Positions 52,281 through 60,971 of a DNA stretch of 64,000 bases are shown here, piece after piece. A program made the position numbers and the translations under genes. The DNA is from Arthrobacter terricola. Its GTDB lineage: Bacteria > Actinomycetota > Actinomycetes > Actinomycetales > Micrococcaceae. The notes below the pieces were generated by a model. It had not been told where the DNA came from. It searched no databases and saw only the letters and a program-made list of their open reading frames with translations. Each line of letters begins with the position of its first letter. Position 1 is the stretch's first letter. The DNA is taken from NCBI RefSeq assembly GCF_004354015.1, contig NZ_SMRU01000001.1, positions 186,001 through 250,000 of the forward strand. The letters run 5' to 3'.

Positions 52281-52946
52281 CTAGAGGAGGCGGCGTTCGG
52301 CGGCCCATTTCGTCAACTCGTGCCGACTGGAGAGCTGAAGTTTACGGAGCACGGCAGAGACGTGGGTTTCCACGGTCTTGATGGAAATGAACAGTTCCTT
52401 GGCCACTTCTTTGTAGCTATAGCCGCGGGCGATGAGGCGCATGACTTCGAGTTCCCTGGCGGAAAGGCGGTCCAGCTCGTCGTCGGCAATTTCCGCCGGT
52501 GCTGTTCCGAAGGCATCGAGCACAAACCCCGCCAAGCGTGGTGAGAAAACGGCGTCTCCGTCGGCGACCCGGACCACGGCGTCGGAAATCTCGGGGCCGG
52601 AAATCGTCTTGGTGACGTACCCTCGCGCCCCCGCTCTAATGACGGCCACGACGTCTTCGGCGGCGTCGGAAACGCTCAACGCAAGGAAGCGCGTGCTTGC
52701 CAACAATGGAGCGGAGGCATTGATGACTTCGCGTCCGCCACCGCCCAGGCCACCCGGCAAGTGCACGTCGAGGAGAACTACTTCGGGCCGGACCTCGGAA
52801 ATCACGGCGATCGCTTGTTCCACCGTTCCGGCCTCGCCTGCGACGTCGATCCGGGAATCGAGGTCTGCCTTGAGCCCGGAACGGAAAATGGCGTGGTCGT
52901 CGACGATCACAACGCGGACCGTTCGGGGTTCTTGCCCTGTGCTCAT
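52281..52946 (-). CDS. NarL/LuxR-family response regulator
   Basis: This 221-residue regulator is the output of the adjacent kinase. Receiver: acidic pocket D16/D17 (VDDHAI), phospho-acceptor Asp60 (LLDVHLPG), Lys113 (VTKTISG). The LuxR helix-turn-helix spans about 160-215 (LSARELEVMRLIARGYSYKE, then ISIKTVETHVSAVLRKLQ). Its start overlaps the kinase stop by four bases. It probably binds the TCAGGG repeats in the shared upstream region; this is inference. Confidence 0.96.
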   Translation of the reverse strand: MSTGQEPRTVRVVIVDDHAIFRSGLKADLDSRIDVAGEAGTVEQAIAVISEVRPEVVLLDVHLPGGLGGGGREVINASAPLLASTRFLALSVSDAAEDVVAVIRAGARGYVTKTISGPEISDAVVRVADGDAVFSPRLAGFVLDAFGTAPAEIADDELDRLSARELEVMRLIARGYSYKEVAKELFISIKTVETHVSAVLRKLQLSSRHELTKWAAERRLL

Positions 52947-54367
52947 GCCTTGCCTTCTTCGTTTCGGTTTTCGGCTTTGTCGCCGTTCTCTGCGGGCAGC
53001 CGCAGCCGGACTTCCGTGCCATCGGGACTGCTGCTGATGGTTGCCGAGCCGCCGTGCCGCTTCATCCTGCCGATGATTGATTCCTTCACTCCGAGCCGGT
53101 CGTCCGGAACCGCTGCCATGTCGAAGCCGGGCCCGCGGTCCCGCACGAAGACCTCGCTACCGGCATCGGAATTCTCAAGGTAGACGGACACGGCTCCCCC
53201 GCCGTGCCTCGAGGCGTTGTGCATGGCTTCACGTGCCGCCTGGACGAGGGCTTCGTGCCGGTCCGTCATCACCGCGTCGCCGACGCTCACGACGTCGACC
53301 GCGTGTCCATGGGCGTCCTCCACTTCGGCCGCCGCCGCCGCAATGCGCTCCGCCAGCAGCCCGGAATCCTTGGCGTCATCGCGGTACAGCCAGGTGCGAA
53401 GTTCCCGCTCTTGGGCCCGGGCAAGCCGCACCACATCCTGCTCGGAGCCGGCCCGTCGCTGTATGAGGGCAAGGGTCTGCAAGACGGAATCGTGCAAGTG
53501 GGCGGCGATTTCGGCACGTTCGGTCTCCCGAACCCGTGCCGAGCGCTCTGTTTCGAGGTCCTTCCAGAACTTGAGGCCCCACGGCAGCAACACCAACGCA
53601 ACACCGCCAAGCACGGCGACCGACGCCAGAAGGGCTAGCCACATCTGTTCCCATGAACCGGATCCGGAGACCATCACCAGCACTCCGGCGACCACGAGCG
53701 CGAGGCCGGCAGCCAGGCGGACCCACCCGCCGGCCTGGTCAGCCTTGGTCTTGTCCACGAGTCCGGCCCGGCGTGTCTCGTCCAGCTGCATCCACGCGAT
53801 CGCCGCTCCGCCGAGGATTGCCGCCGCCGGAATCAGCGTACCCAGCGGAACATTGACGCCGAACTGCCGGGCGATGAGGATGGCTGCCACAACGAGCAGG
53901 GCCGCGCCAAGCAGGATCTCCTTGCCGTACGGGATGCGCCGCAAGCTGAACCACGAGGCGAAGACGGGGACCTGTCCTGACGGCGCCTTGGGCGGCGCAC
54001 CGGCGTCGGAAGCTGCCGTGTCGGGAGCCATCGCGTTGGGGAAGGCGGCGGCGTACGGCGGGGCGGCGTGTGTTGTTCCGGCGGGTGTCGTCGCGCTCGG
54101 AACCGATGCGCCCAGGCTCACAGCGGGAGCAATGGGCGACGCCGGCCGGCGGGCGTTGCGGCGGGCGCTTTCGTCCGCGGTGGGCACCATGACCCACAAC
54201 CATGCATAGAACGCCAACCCTGCGCCGCCCGCGAACGACGCGAGAACCATGCCGAGCCGGACATACTTCACGGGCAGGCCCAGGTGATCGGCCAGTCCGC
54301 TGCAAACGCCCGCGATCATGCGGTCGCTGCTGCGGACCAGCGGCGGGCGTTGCGGAACTGTTGTCAT
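52943..54367 (-). CDS. PspC-domain sensor histidine kinase
   Basis: This 474-residue membrane kinase begins with a PspC domain (residues about 10-62: DRMIAGVCSGLADHLGLPVKYVR and one helix). An Ala/Pro linker of about 75 residues follows, then four hydrophobic helices (about 150-167, 174-193, 215-234, 242-264). The HisKA_3 box is ERAEIAAHLHDSVLQ with His292; the ATPase has N-box REAMHNASRH, G1 RDRGPGFD and G2 VKESIIGRMKRHGGSA. It is coupled to the response regulator and divergent from the PspC-toastrack operon, so it likely senses envelope state. Confidence 0.95.
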   Translation of the reverse strand: MTTVPQRPPLVRSSDRMIAGVCSGLADHLGLPVKYVRLGMVLASFAGGAGLAFYAWLWVMVPTADESARRNARRPASPIAPAVSLGASVPSATTPAGTTHAAPPYAAAFPNAMAPDTAASDAGAPPKAPSGQVPVFASWFSLRRIPYGKEILLGAALLVVAAILIARQFGVNVPLGTLIPAAAILGGAAIAWMQLDETRRAGLVDKTKADQAGGWVRLAAGLALVVAGVLVMVSGSGSWEQMWLALLASVAVLGGVALVLLPWGLKFWKDLETERSARVRETERAEIAAHLHDSVLQTLALIQRRAGSEQDVVRLARAQERELRTWLYRDDAKDSGLLAERIAAAAAEVEDAHGHAVDVVSVGDAVMTDRHEALVQAAREAMHNASRHGGGAVSVYLENSDAGSEVFVRDRGPGFDMAAVPDDRLGVKESIIGRMKRHGGSATISSSPDGTEVRLRLPAENGDKAENRNEEGKA

Positions 54368-54386
54368 GAATCAATCCAAACACGGA

Positions 54387-54447
54387 TCAGGGACAGCGGT
54401 GTCGGCAAGCGCGGCATCTCAGGGGGCCACTCAGGGAACGTTCAGGG
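54387..54447. promoter_or_regulatory. TCAGGG repeat array in the divergent Psp promoter region
   Basis: TCAGGG occurs at 54387-54392, 54419-54424, 54431-54436 and 54442-54447. The last three are spaced 12 and 11 bases, one helical turn, as expected for cooperative binding of a NarL-type regulator. The final copy is followed by GGGTATCCCC. It lies between the kinase start (54367) and the PspC-toastrack start (54493). Confidence 0.6.
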
Positions 54448-54492
54448 TATCCCCCAATAGAGCCGATCCTCCGCGGACGGCAAGATCGAAGT

Positions 54493-55995
54493 ATGAACTC
54501 GCACAGCATGAATCCAGAGGACCCCGAACGGCCTGCGGACCTTCCGCAGCAACCACATCCTGAAGATTCCAGCAACCAGGCCGAAGCCGGCTCGCCGGAA
54601 GAACCCGCGCAGCCCGGCTCCGGCGCAGGCGCACCAAGCTACGCACCTGCCACCACGTCGCAGAACTTCTTCGACTGGATCAGGAGCCAAGGCATCAGGC
54701 GCGGGCCGGACCGCTGGGTCGGCGGCGTTGCCAGCGGCATCGCACACCGGTTCGGCATCGATCCCCTTATCGTCCGCGGCATCTTCATTGTCCTGGCGCT
54801 CTTTGCCGGCATCGGGATCCTGCTCTACGGCCTTGCCTGGGCGTTCCTGCCCGAACCGGACGGCCGGATCCACGCCCAGGAAGCCTGGGCCGGCCGCTGG
54901 TCCGCCGGCATGACCGGAGCGCTGATCACCACCATAATCGGACTGCCAGGCCTTGGCCACGGCTTCTGGGGATGGGGTTGGAACGGCCTTCCCGGCCTCT
55001 TCTGGACGCTGTTCTGGGTGGGTGGCGCCGCTTACCTGATCTACTTCCTCGTCCAGCGCAATAAGACCGGCCACCGAAGCCGCAACGGAAGGCAAACCAT
55101 GGGAACACCACACTATGCAACGGCCGCAGGTGCCGCCGGCACGGCAACGGGCACTACCACTCCAAGCAGCCCGTACGACGGCGCGACGCAAAGTTTCGGT
55201 GCGGTACCGCCGTCGGGCACTGGCTACCCAAGCGCCTACAGCGCGAACCCGTATGGGTCAGGAGCCTACGGAACTGACGGCCCCTCGACACCTTCGGGTC
55301 CCTTCAACCCGTCCGGCTTCCACCCTGCAGGTGGCCAGCCTGCCCAGCCCCCGCGGCCGAGGCGGCAGGGCCCCGGGGCGGCGATCGTTGCCGTCTCGCT
55401 AGGTGCGGCCTTGCTGGCCGGCGGCACAGTCAAGCTGCTCGACGCCGGCAACACCATCCACCTCGGAGGCGCCACTGACGCTGTGGCCTGGGCTGTCGGC
55501 GCCGGGGTCCTCGGCCTTGGCATCCTGGTTGCCGGGCTTCGCGGCCGGACCTCGGGACTTCTCGGTTTCCTGGCCGTCGTGGCCCTGGTGATCGGGGCAG
55601 TGTTCAACGTCGCTTCCAACGCAGGGCAGCACTTCCAGTTACGGAACGCCCAATGGAACCCTGTCAGCATCGACGACGCCAGCAAGGGATACAACATCAC
55701 GGCGGGTGACGGGACTGTTGACCTGACGAAGCTGAACCTGTCCGCTCCGCTGGCCTCCGACGTCGTAGTTCCGATGGACGTGACCGCCAGCAACATCAAG
55801 CTCGTCATCCCAGCGAACGTGCCCGTGGAGCTGCAGGCCGACATGACCTTCGCGAACCTCAAGCAGGACGGTGGCGCCATCACCCAAAGCAGCGGCGGCA
55901 CGCTCAACAGCTTCAACACGGACAAACCCGGAGCGAAGCTGGTCATCAAGCTCGACGGCACCTTCAGCAACGTCACCGTCCAGGAAGGAAACTGA
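54493..55995 (+). CDS. PspC-domain membrane protein with C-terminal toastrack-like domain
   Basis: This is a 500-residue envelope protein. Residues 1-60 are polar and disordered-looking. A PspC domain follows at about 66-122 (RRGPDRWVGGVASGIAHRFG and a helix). Two more helices occur near 139-156 and 168-188. A Tyr/Gly/Pro/Ser-rich linker spans about 190-292, and three helices lie near 294-316, 328-350 and 354-374. The end (about 385-500) is a beta-rich domain (ITAGDGTVDLTKLNLSA, then VVPMDVTASNIKLVIPANVP) resembling the LiaF C-terminal/toastrack fold. It is divergent from the PspC kinase. The ATG lacks a strong ribosome binding site; in-frame ATG 54508 is an alternative. Confidence 0.88.
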   Translation: MNSHSMNPEDPERPADLPQQPHPEDSSNQAEAGSPEEPAQPGSGAGAPSYAPATTSQNFFDWIRSQGIRRGPDRWVGGVASGIAHRFGIDPLIVRGIFIVLALFAGIGILLYGLAWAFLPEPDGRIHAQEAWAGRWSAGMTGALITTIIGLPGLGHGFWGWGWNGLPGLFWTLFWVGGAAYLIYFLVQRNKTGHRSRNGRQTMGTPHYATAAGAAGTATGTTTPSSPYDGATQSFGAVPPSGTGYPSAYSANPYGSGAYGTDGPSTPSGPFNPSGFHPAGGQPAQPPRPRRQGPGAAIVAVSLGAALLAGGTVKLLDAGNTIHLGGATDAVAWAVGAGVLGLGILVAGLRGRTSGLLGFLAVVALVIGAVFNVASNAGQHFQLRNAQWNPVSIDDASKGYNITAGDGTVDLTKLNLSAPLASDVVVPMDVTASNIKLVIPANVPVELQADMTFANLKQDGGAITQSSGGTLNSFNTDKPGAKLVIKLDGTFSNVTVQEGN

Positions 55996-55996
55996 G

Positions 55997-56293
55997 ATGA
56001 GCACGCACGAATCCACGTCGTCGTTCGACGCAGGACATGTGTCGTCGTTCGAGACAGGGCATGTACCGACGGCATCGCGGGTGCGGGTAGGGACTGTGGT
56101 CTGGGGGCTGATCATCGTGGCCCTCGCGATCCTGAACATCATTTCCAACCTGGGACTGGTGATCCTCGACGGAAACTACGTGCTGATCGGACTCATGATC
56201 GGGGCCGGCGCCGCACTTGTCATCGGAGGCTTGATCTCGGCCCGCTCCCGGAAGTCCAGGGCGATCTCTTCGTCCGGTGATTCCGCCCACTGA
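55997..56293 (+). CDS. Small two-helix membrane protein of the PspC operon
   Basis: The ATG one base after the previous stop has AGGAAGGAAA upstream. It encodes 98 residues: a polar head with a near-repeat (SSFDAGHV then SSFETGHV), then two transmembrane helices (VGTVVWGLIIVALAILNII and VLIGLMIGAGAALVIGGLI), and a basic tail. Its size and place match LiaI-like accessory proteins next to PspC/LiaF systems, but no family was recognised with certainty. Confidence 0.85.
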   Translation: MSTHESTSSFDAGHVSSFETGHVPTASRVRVGTVVWGLIIVALAILNIISNLGLVILDGNYVLIGLMIGAGAALVIGGLISARSRKSRAISSSGDSAH

Positions 56294-56341
56294 CATCGCA
56301 CCGCACGTGACAAAGCAGCCACAACAGGGAAGGCTCTAGCC

Positions 56342-56596
56342 ATGAACAAGTTCTTCAGCATCGTACGGAGCATGGGCCTGACGCGCGGTCCGCAGCGTTG
56401 GCTTGGAGGCGTCTGCGGGGGTATCGCCGCCAAATTCAACATTGACGTGGCGTACGTCCGCATTGGCTACCTCATCTTCTGCCTCTTGCCGGGACCAGCC
56501 ATTGGAATTTACGTGGTCGCCTGGCTGCTGCTCCCCAACCAGAACGGCACCATCGCCTTGGAATCGTTCCTGAACCAGCGTTCGCGTGGCAAATAG
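56342..56596 (+). CDS. Stand-alone PspC-domain protein
   Basis: This 84-residue protein is essentially only a PspC domain: TRGPQRWLGGVCGGIAAKFN, then a hydrophobic helix (YLIFCLLPGPAIGIYVVAWLLLP is the region) and a short basic tail. GGGAAGG lies upstream of ATG 56342. It is the last gene of the operon and the third PspC domain within 4 kb. Confidence 0.94.
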   Translation: MNKFFSIVRSMGLTRGPQRWLGGVCGGIAAKFNIDVAYVRIGYLIFCLLPGPAIGIYVVAWLLLPNQNGTIALESFLNQRSRGK

Positions 56597-56637
56597 CGCT
56601 CGACCAAGCGGCAGTATTCAGCACGCCGTGAAGGCCC

Positions 56638-56675
56638 ACCGGCGCCCCACTTCCTTGGTGGGGCGCCGGTTTTTT
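56638..56675 (+). terminator. Intrinsic terminator after the PspC operon
   Basis: A perfect 13-bp stem (56638-56650 with 56658-56670) with a seven-base loop is followed by TTTTTT. This is a textbook terminator. Confidence 0.93.
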
Positions 56676-56845
56676 AACGCGCGCTGGGCAGGGCCAGGGA
56701 CCCGGTGATATTTCAATTGCGTTTCCGGACTCTCATCGCCAGCGGCAGTCATGGTTTGTGTCCTACCCCACATTGCCGCCTACAATCGTTGTGAGCTCAG
56801 CGTGGCGCTCTGCACGTATACCTCCTAGCCAGGATTTGAGCCCTC

Positions 56846-57871
56846 ATGAAAATTGGAATCCTTACCAGCGGTGGCGACTGCCCCGGACTGAACGCCGTCA
56901 TCCGCGGTGCCGTACTCAAAGGCATCGCGATCCACGGCCAGGAATTCGTCGGTTTCCGCGACGGTTGGCGTGGAGTCGTGCAGGGCGACGTCATTCCCAT
57001 CCCCCGTACCATGGTCCGCGGCATCGCCAAGCAGGGCGGCACCATCTTGGGTACGTCCCGCACTAACCCGTTCGAAAACGGCGGTGGCCCGGACGTCATC
57101 AAGGCCCACATGGAACGGCTCGGCATCGACGCCATCATCGCCATCGGTGGCGAAGGGACCCTTGCCGCGGCGAAGCGGCTCACCGACGCTGGCCTGAAGA
57201 TCGTCGGCGTGCCCAAGACCGTGGACAACGACCTCGACGCCACCGACTACACCTTCGGGTTCGACACCGCCGTGCAGATCGCCACAGAGGCCATCGACCG
57301 GCTGCGCACCACCGGCGAATCACACCACCGTTGCATGATCGCGGAAGTCATGGGCCGCCACGTCGGCTGGATCGCACTGCATGCCGGGATGGCTTCAGGC
57401 GCCCACGCAATCCTGATCCCGGAACAAAAGGTCAGCATCGAGCAGATCTCCAAGTGGGTCCAGGAAGCCCACGACCGCGGCCGCGCACCCCTCGTGGTCG
57501 TGGCCGAAGGCTTCGTGCCGGACCACATGGAAGCACCGCACTCCGAACGCGGCCTGGACACCTTCGGCCGTCCCCGCCTCGGCGGCATCGCCGACCAACT
57601 CGCCCCCGAGATCGAGGCGCGTACCGGAATCGAAACCCGCGCCACGATCCTGGGCCACATCCAACGCGGCGGCGTCCCCTCGGCCTTCGACCGGGTCCTG
57701 GCCACGCGCCTTGGCATGGCGGCCATCGACTCCGTGGTCGAAGGACGCTGGGGAACCATGGTGGCCCTCAAAGGCACCGACATCGAGCACGTCGAATTCG
57801 ACGCCGCCCTCGGCAAGCTCAAGACCGTCCCGCAGCACCGCTACGACGAAGCCGCCGTCCTGTTCGGCTAA
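56846..57871 (+). CDS. pfkA: 6-phosphofructokinase, actinomycete type (Gly104/Lys124)
   Basis: It phosphorylates fructose 6-phosphate in glycolysis. It has 341 residues, opening MKIGILTSGGDCPGLNAVIR. Key residues: Glu103-Gly104 in GGEGTL, and Lys124 in PKTVDNDL. Gly104 goes with ATP use while Lys124 is the residue typical of pyrophosphate-dependent enzymes; this mix characterises the actinomycete clade studied in Amycolatopsis and Streptomyces. The phosphate donor is therefore probably ATP but not certain. It is a single gene with a weak ribosome binding site. Confidence 0.94.
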   Translation: MKIGILTSGGDCPGLNAVIRGAVLKGIAIHGQEFVGFRDGWRGVVQGDVIPIPRTMVRGIAKQGGTILGTSRTNPFENGGGPDVIKAHMERLGIDAIIAIGGEGTLAAAKRLTDAGLKIVGVPKTVDNDLDATDYTFGFDTAVQIATEAIDRLRTTGESHHRCMIAEVMGRHVGWIALHAGMASGAHAILIPEQKVSIEQISKWVQEAHDRGRAPLVVVAEGFVPDHMEAPHSERGLDTFGRPRLGGIADQLAPEIEARTGIETRATILGHIQRGGVPSAFDRVLATRLGMAAIDSVVEGRWGTMVALKGTDIEHVEFDAALGKLKTVPQHRYDEAAVLFG

Positions 57872-57921
57872 GCCGGCGCCGCTCGCTTGGGCCGGCTTCA
57901 CCGCCGTCCCAAGCGCCCTTT

Positions 57922-57960
57922 AAGGAGCAGGCAAGCACGCGATGTGCCTGCTTGCTCCTT
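57922..57960 (+). terminator. Terminator after pfkA
   Basis: A 17-bp stem (57922-57938 with 57944-57960; one wobble, one mismatch) is followed by CTTTTGCC. The weak T-run is the only reservation. Confidence 0.72.
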
Positions 57961-57988
57961 CTTTTGCCGCACTGAATAGACTCGATGC

Positions 57989-58720
57989 ATGGAACTTGAA
58001 CCGGGATCAGCCGAAATTGTGCTGTTGGCCTGGGCCCGTCATCTTGGATTCGACGACGAAGCCTTCAGTTTCGTCAGCGGATCGCTCGCCGCACGCACTG
58101 GAGAGCGGCTTGTGCGGGAGGACGACGCCGCCGAGTCCATCACGTTCGTCCGGCTCTTCGGCCGCTCCGCATTGGTGGCACCAGCGTGGGCGGTGACGGC
58201 CGCCGTCGACCTCTCAGACGATGAGCTGAGTGAACACTCAGCGCTCTTGAGGCTCAGCCGGGACCACGGAGGCCACGGACTCGGGACGTCCGCGCTGCTC
58301 TTTGCCGACGACCTGCCGCTCTTCCAGCCCGGAGGAGAAGTCACGGTGTCCCACGGCCATCCCGAAGCGCTCGAACTCGAAAGCAAGTGCCCTCCGGACG
58401 ATGTCAACGAAGTCCACCTCACGCGGATGGACCACCATTTCACCGTGATGGACGGCAACGATTCGGAAAGCCAGCCGGTGGCATGCGCGGCCTACGCCGA
58501 ATGGCAAGGGATCCTCGCGGACATGGGCGTCCTGGTGCCGCCAGACCTCCGCCGGCAAGGGCTGGGAACCCTGGCAGCCTCGATTGCCGCCCACGAAGCG
58601 CTGGCCTCCGGGCTCACCCTTCAATGGCGGACAGCGCTGGACAACCGGGGATCGCTCGCGCTCGCCCGCCACCTCGGATTCGTCGACGGCGGCATCCAGA
58701 CTTCCGTGCTGCTCAGCTAA
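57989..58720 (+). CDS. GNAT-family acetyltransferase
   Basis: This 243-residue protein has an N-terminal domain of about 130 residues without a recognised motif, then a GNAT domain of the FR47 type. The acetyl-CoA loop is VPPDLRRQGLGTLAASIAAHEAL and the end is NRGSLALARHLGFVDGG, the usual final beta-alpha-beta. Substrate unknown. It lies alone between pfkA and a bidirectional terminator. Confidence 0.88.
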   Translation: MELEPGSAEIVLLAWARHLGFDDEAFSFVSGSLAARTGERLVREDDAAESITFVRLFGRSALVAPAWAVTAAVDLSDDELSEHSALLRLSRDHGGHGLGTSALLFADDLPLFQPGGEVTVSHGHPEALELESKCPPDDVNEVHLTRMDHHFTVMDGNDSESQPVACAAYAEWQGILADMGVLVPPDLRRQGLGTLAASIAAHEALASGLTLQWRTALDNRGSLALARHLGFVDGGIQTSVLLS

Positions 58721-58735
58721 AGCGGCCAGGACGCA

Positions 58736-58781
58736 AAAGTACCGGCAGCCACCCCCTTTAGGGGGCAGCTGCCGGCACTTT
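58736..58781. terminator. Bidirectional terminator between GNAT gene and efflux pump
   Basis: A hairpin with a small bulge pairs AAAGT-ccggcagc (58736 onwards) with gctgccgg-CACTTT (to 58781), with an inner CCCCC/GGGGG stem. It serves both convergent genes. Confidence 0.8.
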
Positions 58782-58789
58782 CGCGGAAA

Positions 58790-60346
58790 TCAGCGGTTCC
58801 GCTGGCCGCCGTCGCGCGATACGGCCTCGGGCTCGCCTTCACCCGAACGCGCCTCTTCCTTGGAAGGCGCTGCACCCCAACCCTGAACGACCTTGGGCTT
58901 GGCGTAGAACAGCGCCACGGCCGCACCCACCAGGATCGCGAAGGCTGGCAGCAATACGGACTGGCTCATCGCCGTCGAGAAGCCCTCGTGCAGGAACGGA
59001 GGCAAGGCACCGGTGAAGCCGCTCTCGCCGGCCGGCGATGCACCGGGAGGCGCCGCGGGCAGCTCCACCGCGAGCCGGGCCTGGATCAGCGCGGCAATCG
59101 CGGCCGATCCCAGCACGGCACCGATCTGGCGCGTCGTATTGAAGACGCCGGAACCGGCTCCAGCTTGGCGCGGCGGGAGGTTACGCGTGGTGGCGTTGGA
59201 GACCGGGCCCCAAATGAAGCCGTTCGCCACGCCTTGGAGGGCACTCGGCAAGAGGAACATCCAGATGGCAGTGTCCGGCTTCAGGAGGGCACCGGTCCAG
59301 AACAGTGCGCCGGACAAGCAGACAAGCCCGAAGGCGGCAAACCAGCGCGGATTGATCCGGTCGATCAAGCGTCCGACGACCGGTGCCAGGCCGCCGGAAA
59401 TCACGGCCATCGGAATCATGAGCAACGCAGACTGAGTGGGCGTCAGGCCCCGGACTACTTGGTAGTAGAAGATGGTGGGCAACGGGAAGGCGGTGATCGT
59501 GAAGCCGACCGACATGATGGTGGCGTTGCCCAGCGAGAAGTTGCGGTCCTTGAACAAACCCAAGGGCAACAAGGGCTCGCCGCCCCGGCGCTCCAACACC
59601 CACTGCCACACGACAAACAGGGCGAGGACAACGAGGCCCGCGATGATCAAGCCCCACACAGAGATGGGCCCGGCCACGGTCCCCCACTTGTAGCTTTGGC
59701 CCTCTTGGATGCCGAACACCAGCAGGAACATCCCGGCGGCTGACAAGAGCACGCCCAAGACGTCGAACTTGTGGCTGTGCGTAGTCAGCTTCGGCACGAG
59801 CCGGGTGACCAGGATGAATCCGACGATGCCGATGGGTACGTTGATGAAGAAGATCCACTGCCAGCCGAAGCCGTCAACCAGGACTCCGCCAAGGATCGGT
59901 CCCACCAGGATCGCCATGCCCGCGGTGGCTCCCCAAAGGCCCATGGCAGCGCCACGACGGTCCGGCGGGAAGATACGGGTGATGACGGCCATTGTCTGCG
60001 GCGTCATCATGGCTGCACCGATGCCCTGGATCACACGGGCGGTGATCAACGTGGCGATGTCGCCCGAAAGCCCGCACCACAATGACGCGAGGGTGAAGAC
60101 GACCAAGCCGATCAGGTAAAGGTTTTTCGGTCCGAATCGGTCGCCAAGCCGCCCGGTGATCAGGAGGGGCACAGCATAGGCGAGGAGGTAGGCGCTCGTC
60201 ACCCAAATGACGGCGTTGATGTCAGTGTGCAGGCCCTCCATGATCCGCGGGTTGGCCACGGAGACGATGGTGGTGTCGATCAGGATCATGAAGAACCCGA
60301 CCACGAGGGACCATAGTGCGGGCCACGGTTTAGTGACGTTTTCCAT
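58790..60346 (-). CDS. MFS drug:H+ antiporter, DHA2 (14-TMS, EmrB-like)
   Basis: This is a 518-residue efflux transporter. The opening (LWSLVVGFFMILIDTTIVSVANP) is typical of DHA2. Motif A is GRLGDRFGPKN (between helices 2 and 3), and motif C is in VGPILGGVLVD. About 14 helices are visible; the tail is charged. It lies 48 bases after a PadR regulator on the same strand, so is probably repressed by it. Likely exports a toxic compound; which one is unknown. Confidence 0.93.
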   Translation of the reverse strand: MENVTKPWPALWSLVVGFFMILIDTTIVSVANPRIMEGLHTDINAVIWVTSAYLLAYAVPLLITGRLGDRFGPKNLYLIGLVVFTLASLWCGLSGDIATLITARVIQGIGAAMMTPQTMAVITRIFPPDRRGAAMGLWGATAGMAILVGPILGGVLVDGFGWQWIFFINVPIGIVGFILVTRLVPKLTTHSHKFDVLGVLLSAAGMFLLVFGIQEGQSYKWGTVAGPISVWGLIIAGLVVLALFVVWQWVLERRGGEPLLPLGLFKDRNFSLGNATIMSVGFTITAFPLPTIFYYQVVRGLTPTQSALLMIPMAVISGGLAPVVGRLIDRINPRWFAAFGLVCLSGALFWTGALLKPDTAIWMFLLPSALQGVANGFIWGPVSNATTRNLPPRQAGAGSGVFNTTRQIGAVLGSAAIAALIQARLAVELPAAPPGASPAGESGFTGALPPFLHEGFSTAMSQSVLLPAFAILVGAAVALFYAKPKVVQGWGAAPSKEEARSGEGEPEAVSRDGGQRNR

Positions 60347-60394
60347 GGGATTCCTTTGACTGTTTTCTTGCGGGATGGGGAGCCGGATGGCTGG

Positions 60395-60955
60395 TTACCA
60401 TGGGAGCTGCCCTCTGCGGAGCTCGTCCTGGAAGCCGCGGATCCAAGCAATTTCGGTCCGCAGCATGGATTGCTGGTACTTGACGTCGAGCCAAAACCTG
60501 CGTTCAATGCCCCGCTCGACGACCGACTCCTCACCGCGGTGCAGGAAGTCAAGTTGCTGCTCGAGGCTCGCCACGCGCTGGTCGAGGAGTTCAACCACGA
60601 CGCCGGATGGCAGGTTGTGTGCCTCGGCAATCGCGTGCGGGAAGCTGGGGTATTCGTTCACGGGTTCCGCGAGCATGCCCTGGAGTCGCTCGGTCAAGGC
60701 CTCGCGGCCAGTGCCCGTGATCCGGTAGGTAGTGCGCTCGGGCCGGTTGCCTGCCCGGTCGATTCCCGCGGCTTCCACCAAGCCTGCCTCTTCCAGCCTT
60801 CCCACTGCGTGGTATAGCGTTCCCGGCCGGACTTTGACCAATCGGTCTTCCTGCCGTGCCATCAGGAGCTGGTACATCTCGTAGGGATGCATAGGAGCTT
60901 CGACGAGGAGGGCGAGCGCGGCGACCCCGAGTGGGGTCAACGAAACTTTCGCCAT
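60395..60955 (-). CDS. PadR-family transcriptional regulator
   Basis: The start at 60955 has GGAGGAG upstream and gives 186 residues. The winged helix occupies residues 1-85 (LTPLGVAALALLVEAPMHPY, then LVKVRPGTLYHAVGRLEEAGL). The C-terminal half is a helical dimerisation domain with SLEQQLDFLHRGEE. It precedes the efflux gene and the inverted repeat at 60986. PadR proteins are usually relieved by the exported compound. Confidence 0.94.
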   Translation of the reverse strand: MAKVSLTPLGVAALALLVEAPMHPYEMYQLLMARQEDRLVKVRPGTLYHAVGRLEEAGLVEAAGIDRAGNRPERTTYRITGTGREALTERLQGMLAEPVNEYPSFPHAIAEAHNLPSGVVVELLDQRVASLEQQLDFLHRGEESVVERGIERRFWLDVKYQQSMLRTEIAWIRGFQDELRRGQLPW

Positions 60956-60971
60956 CACTCCTCCATCCGAA

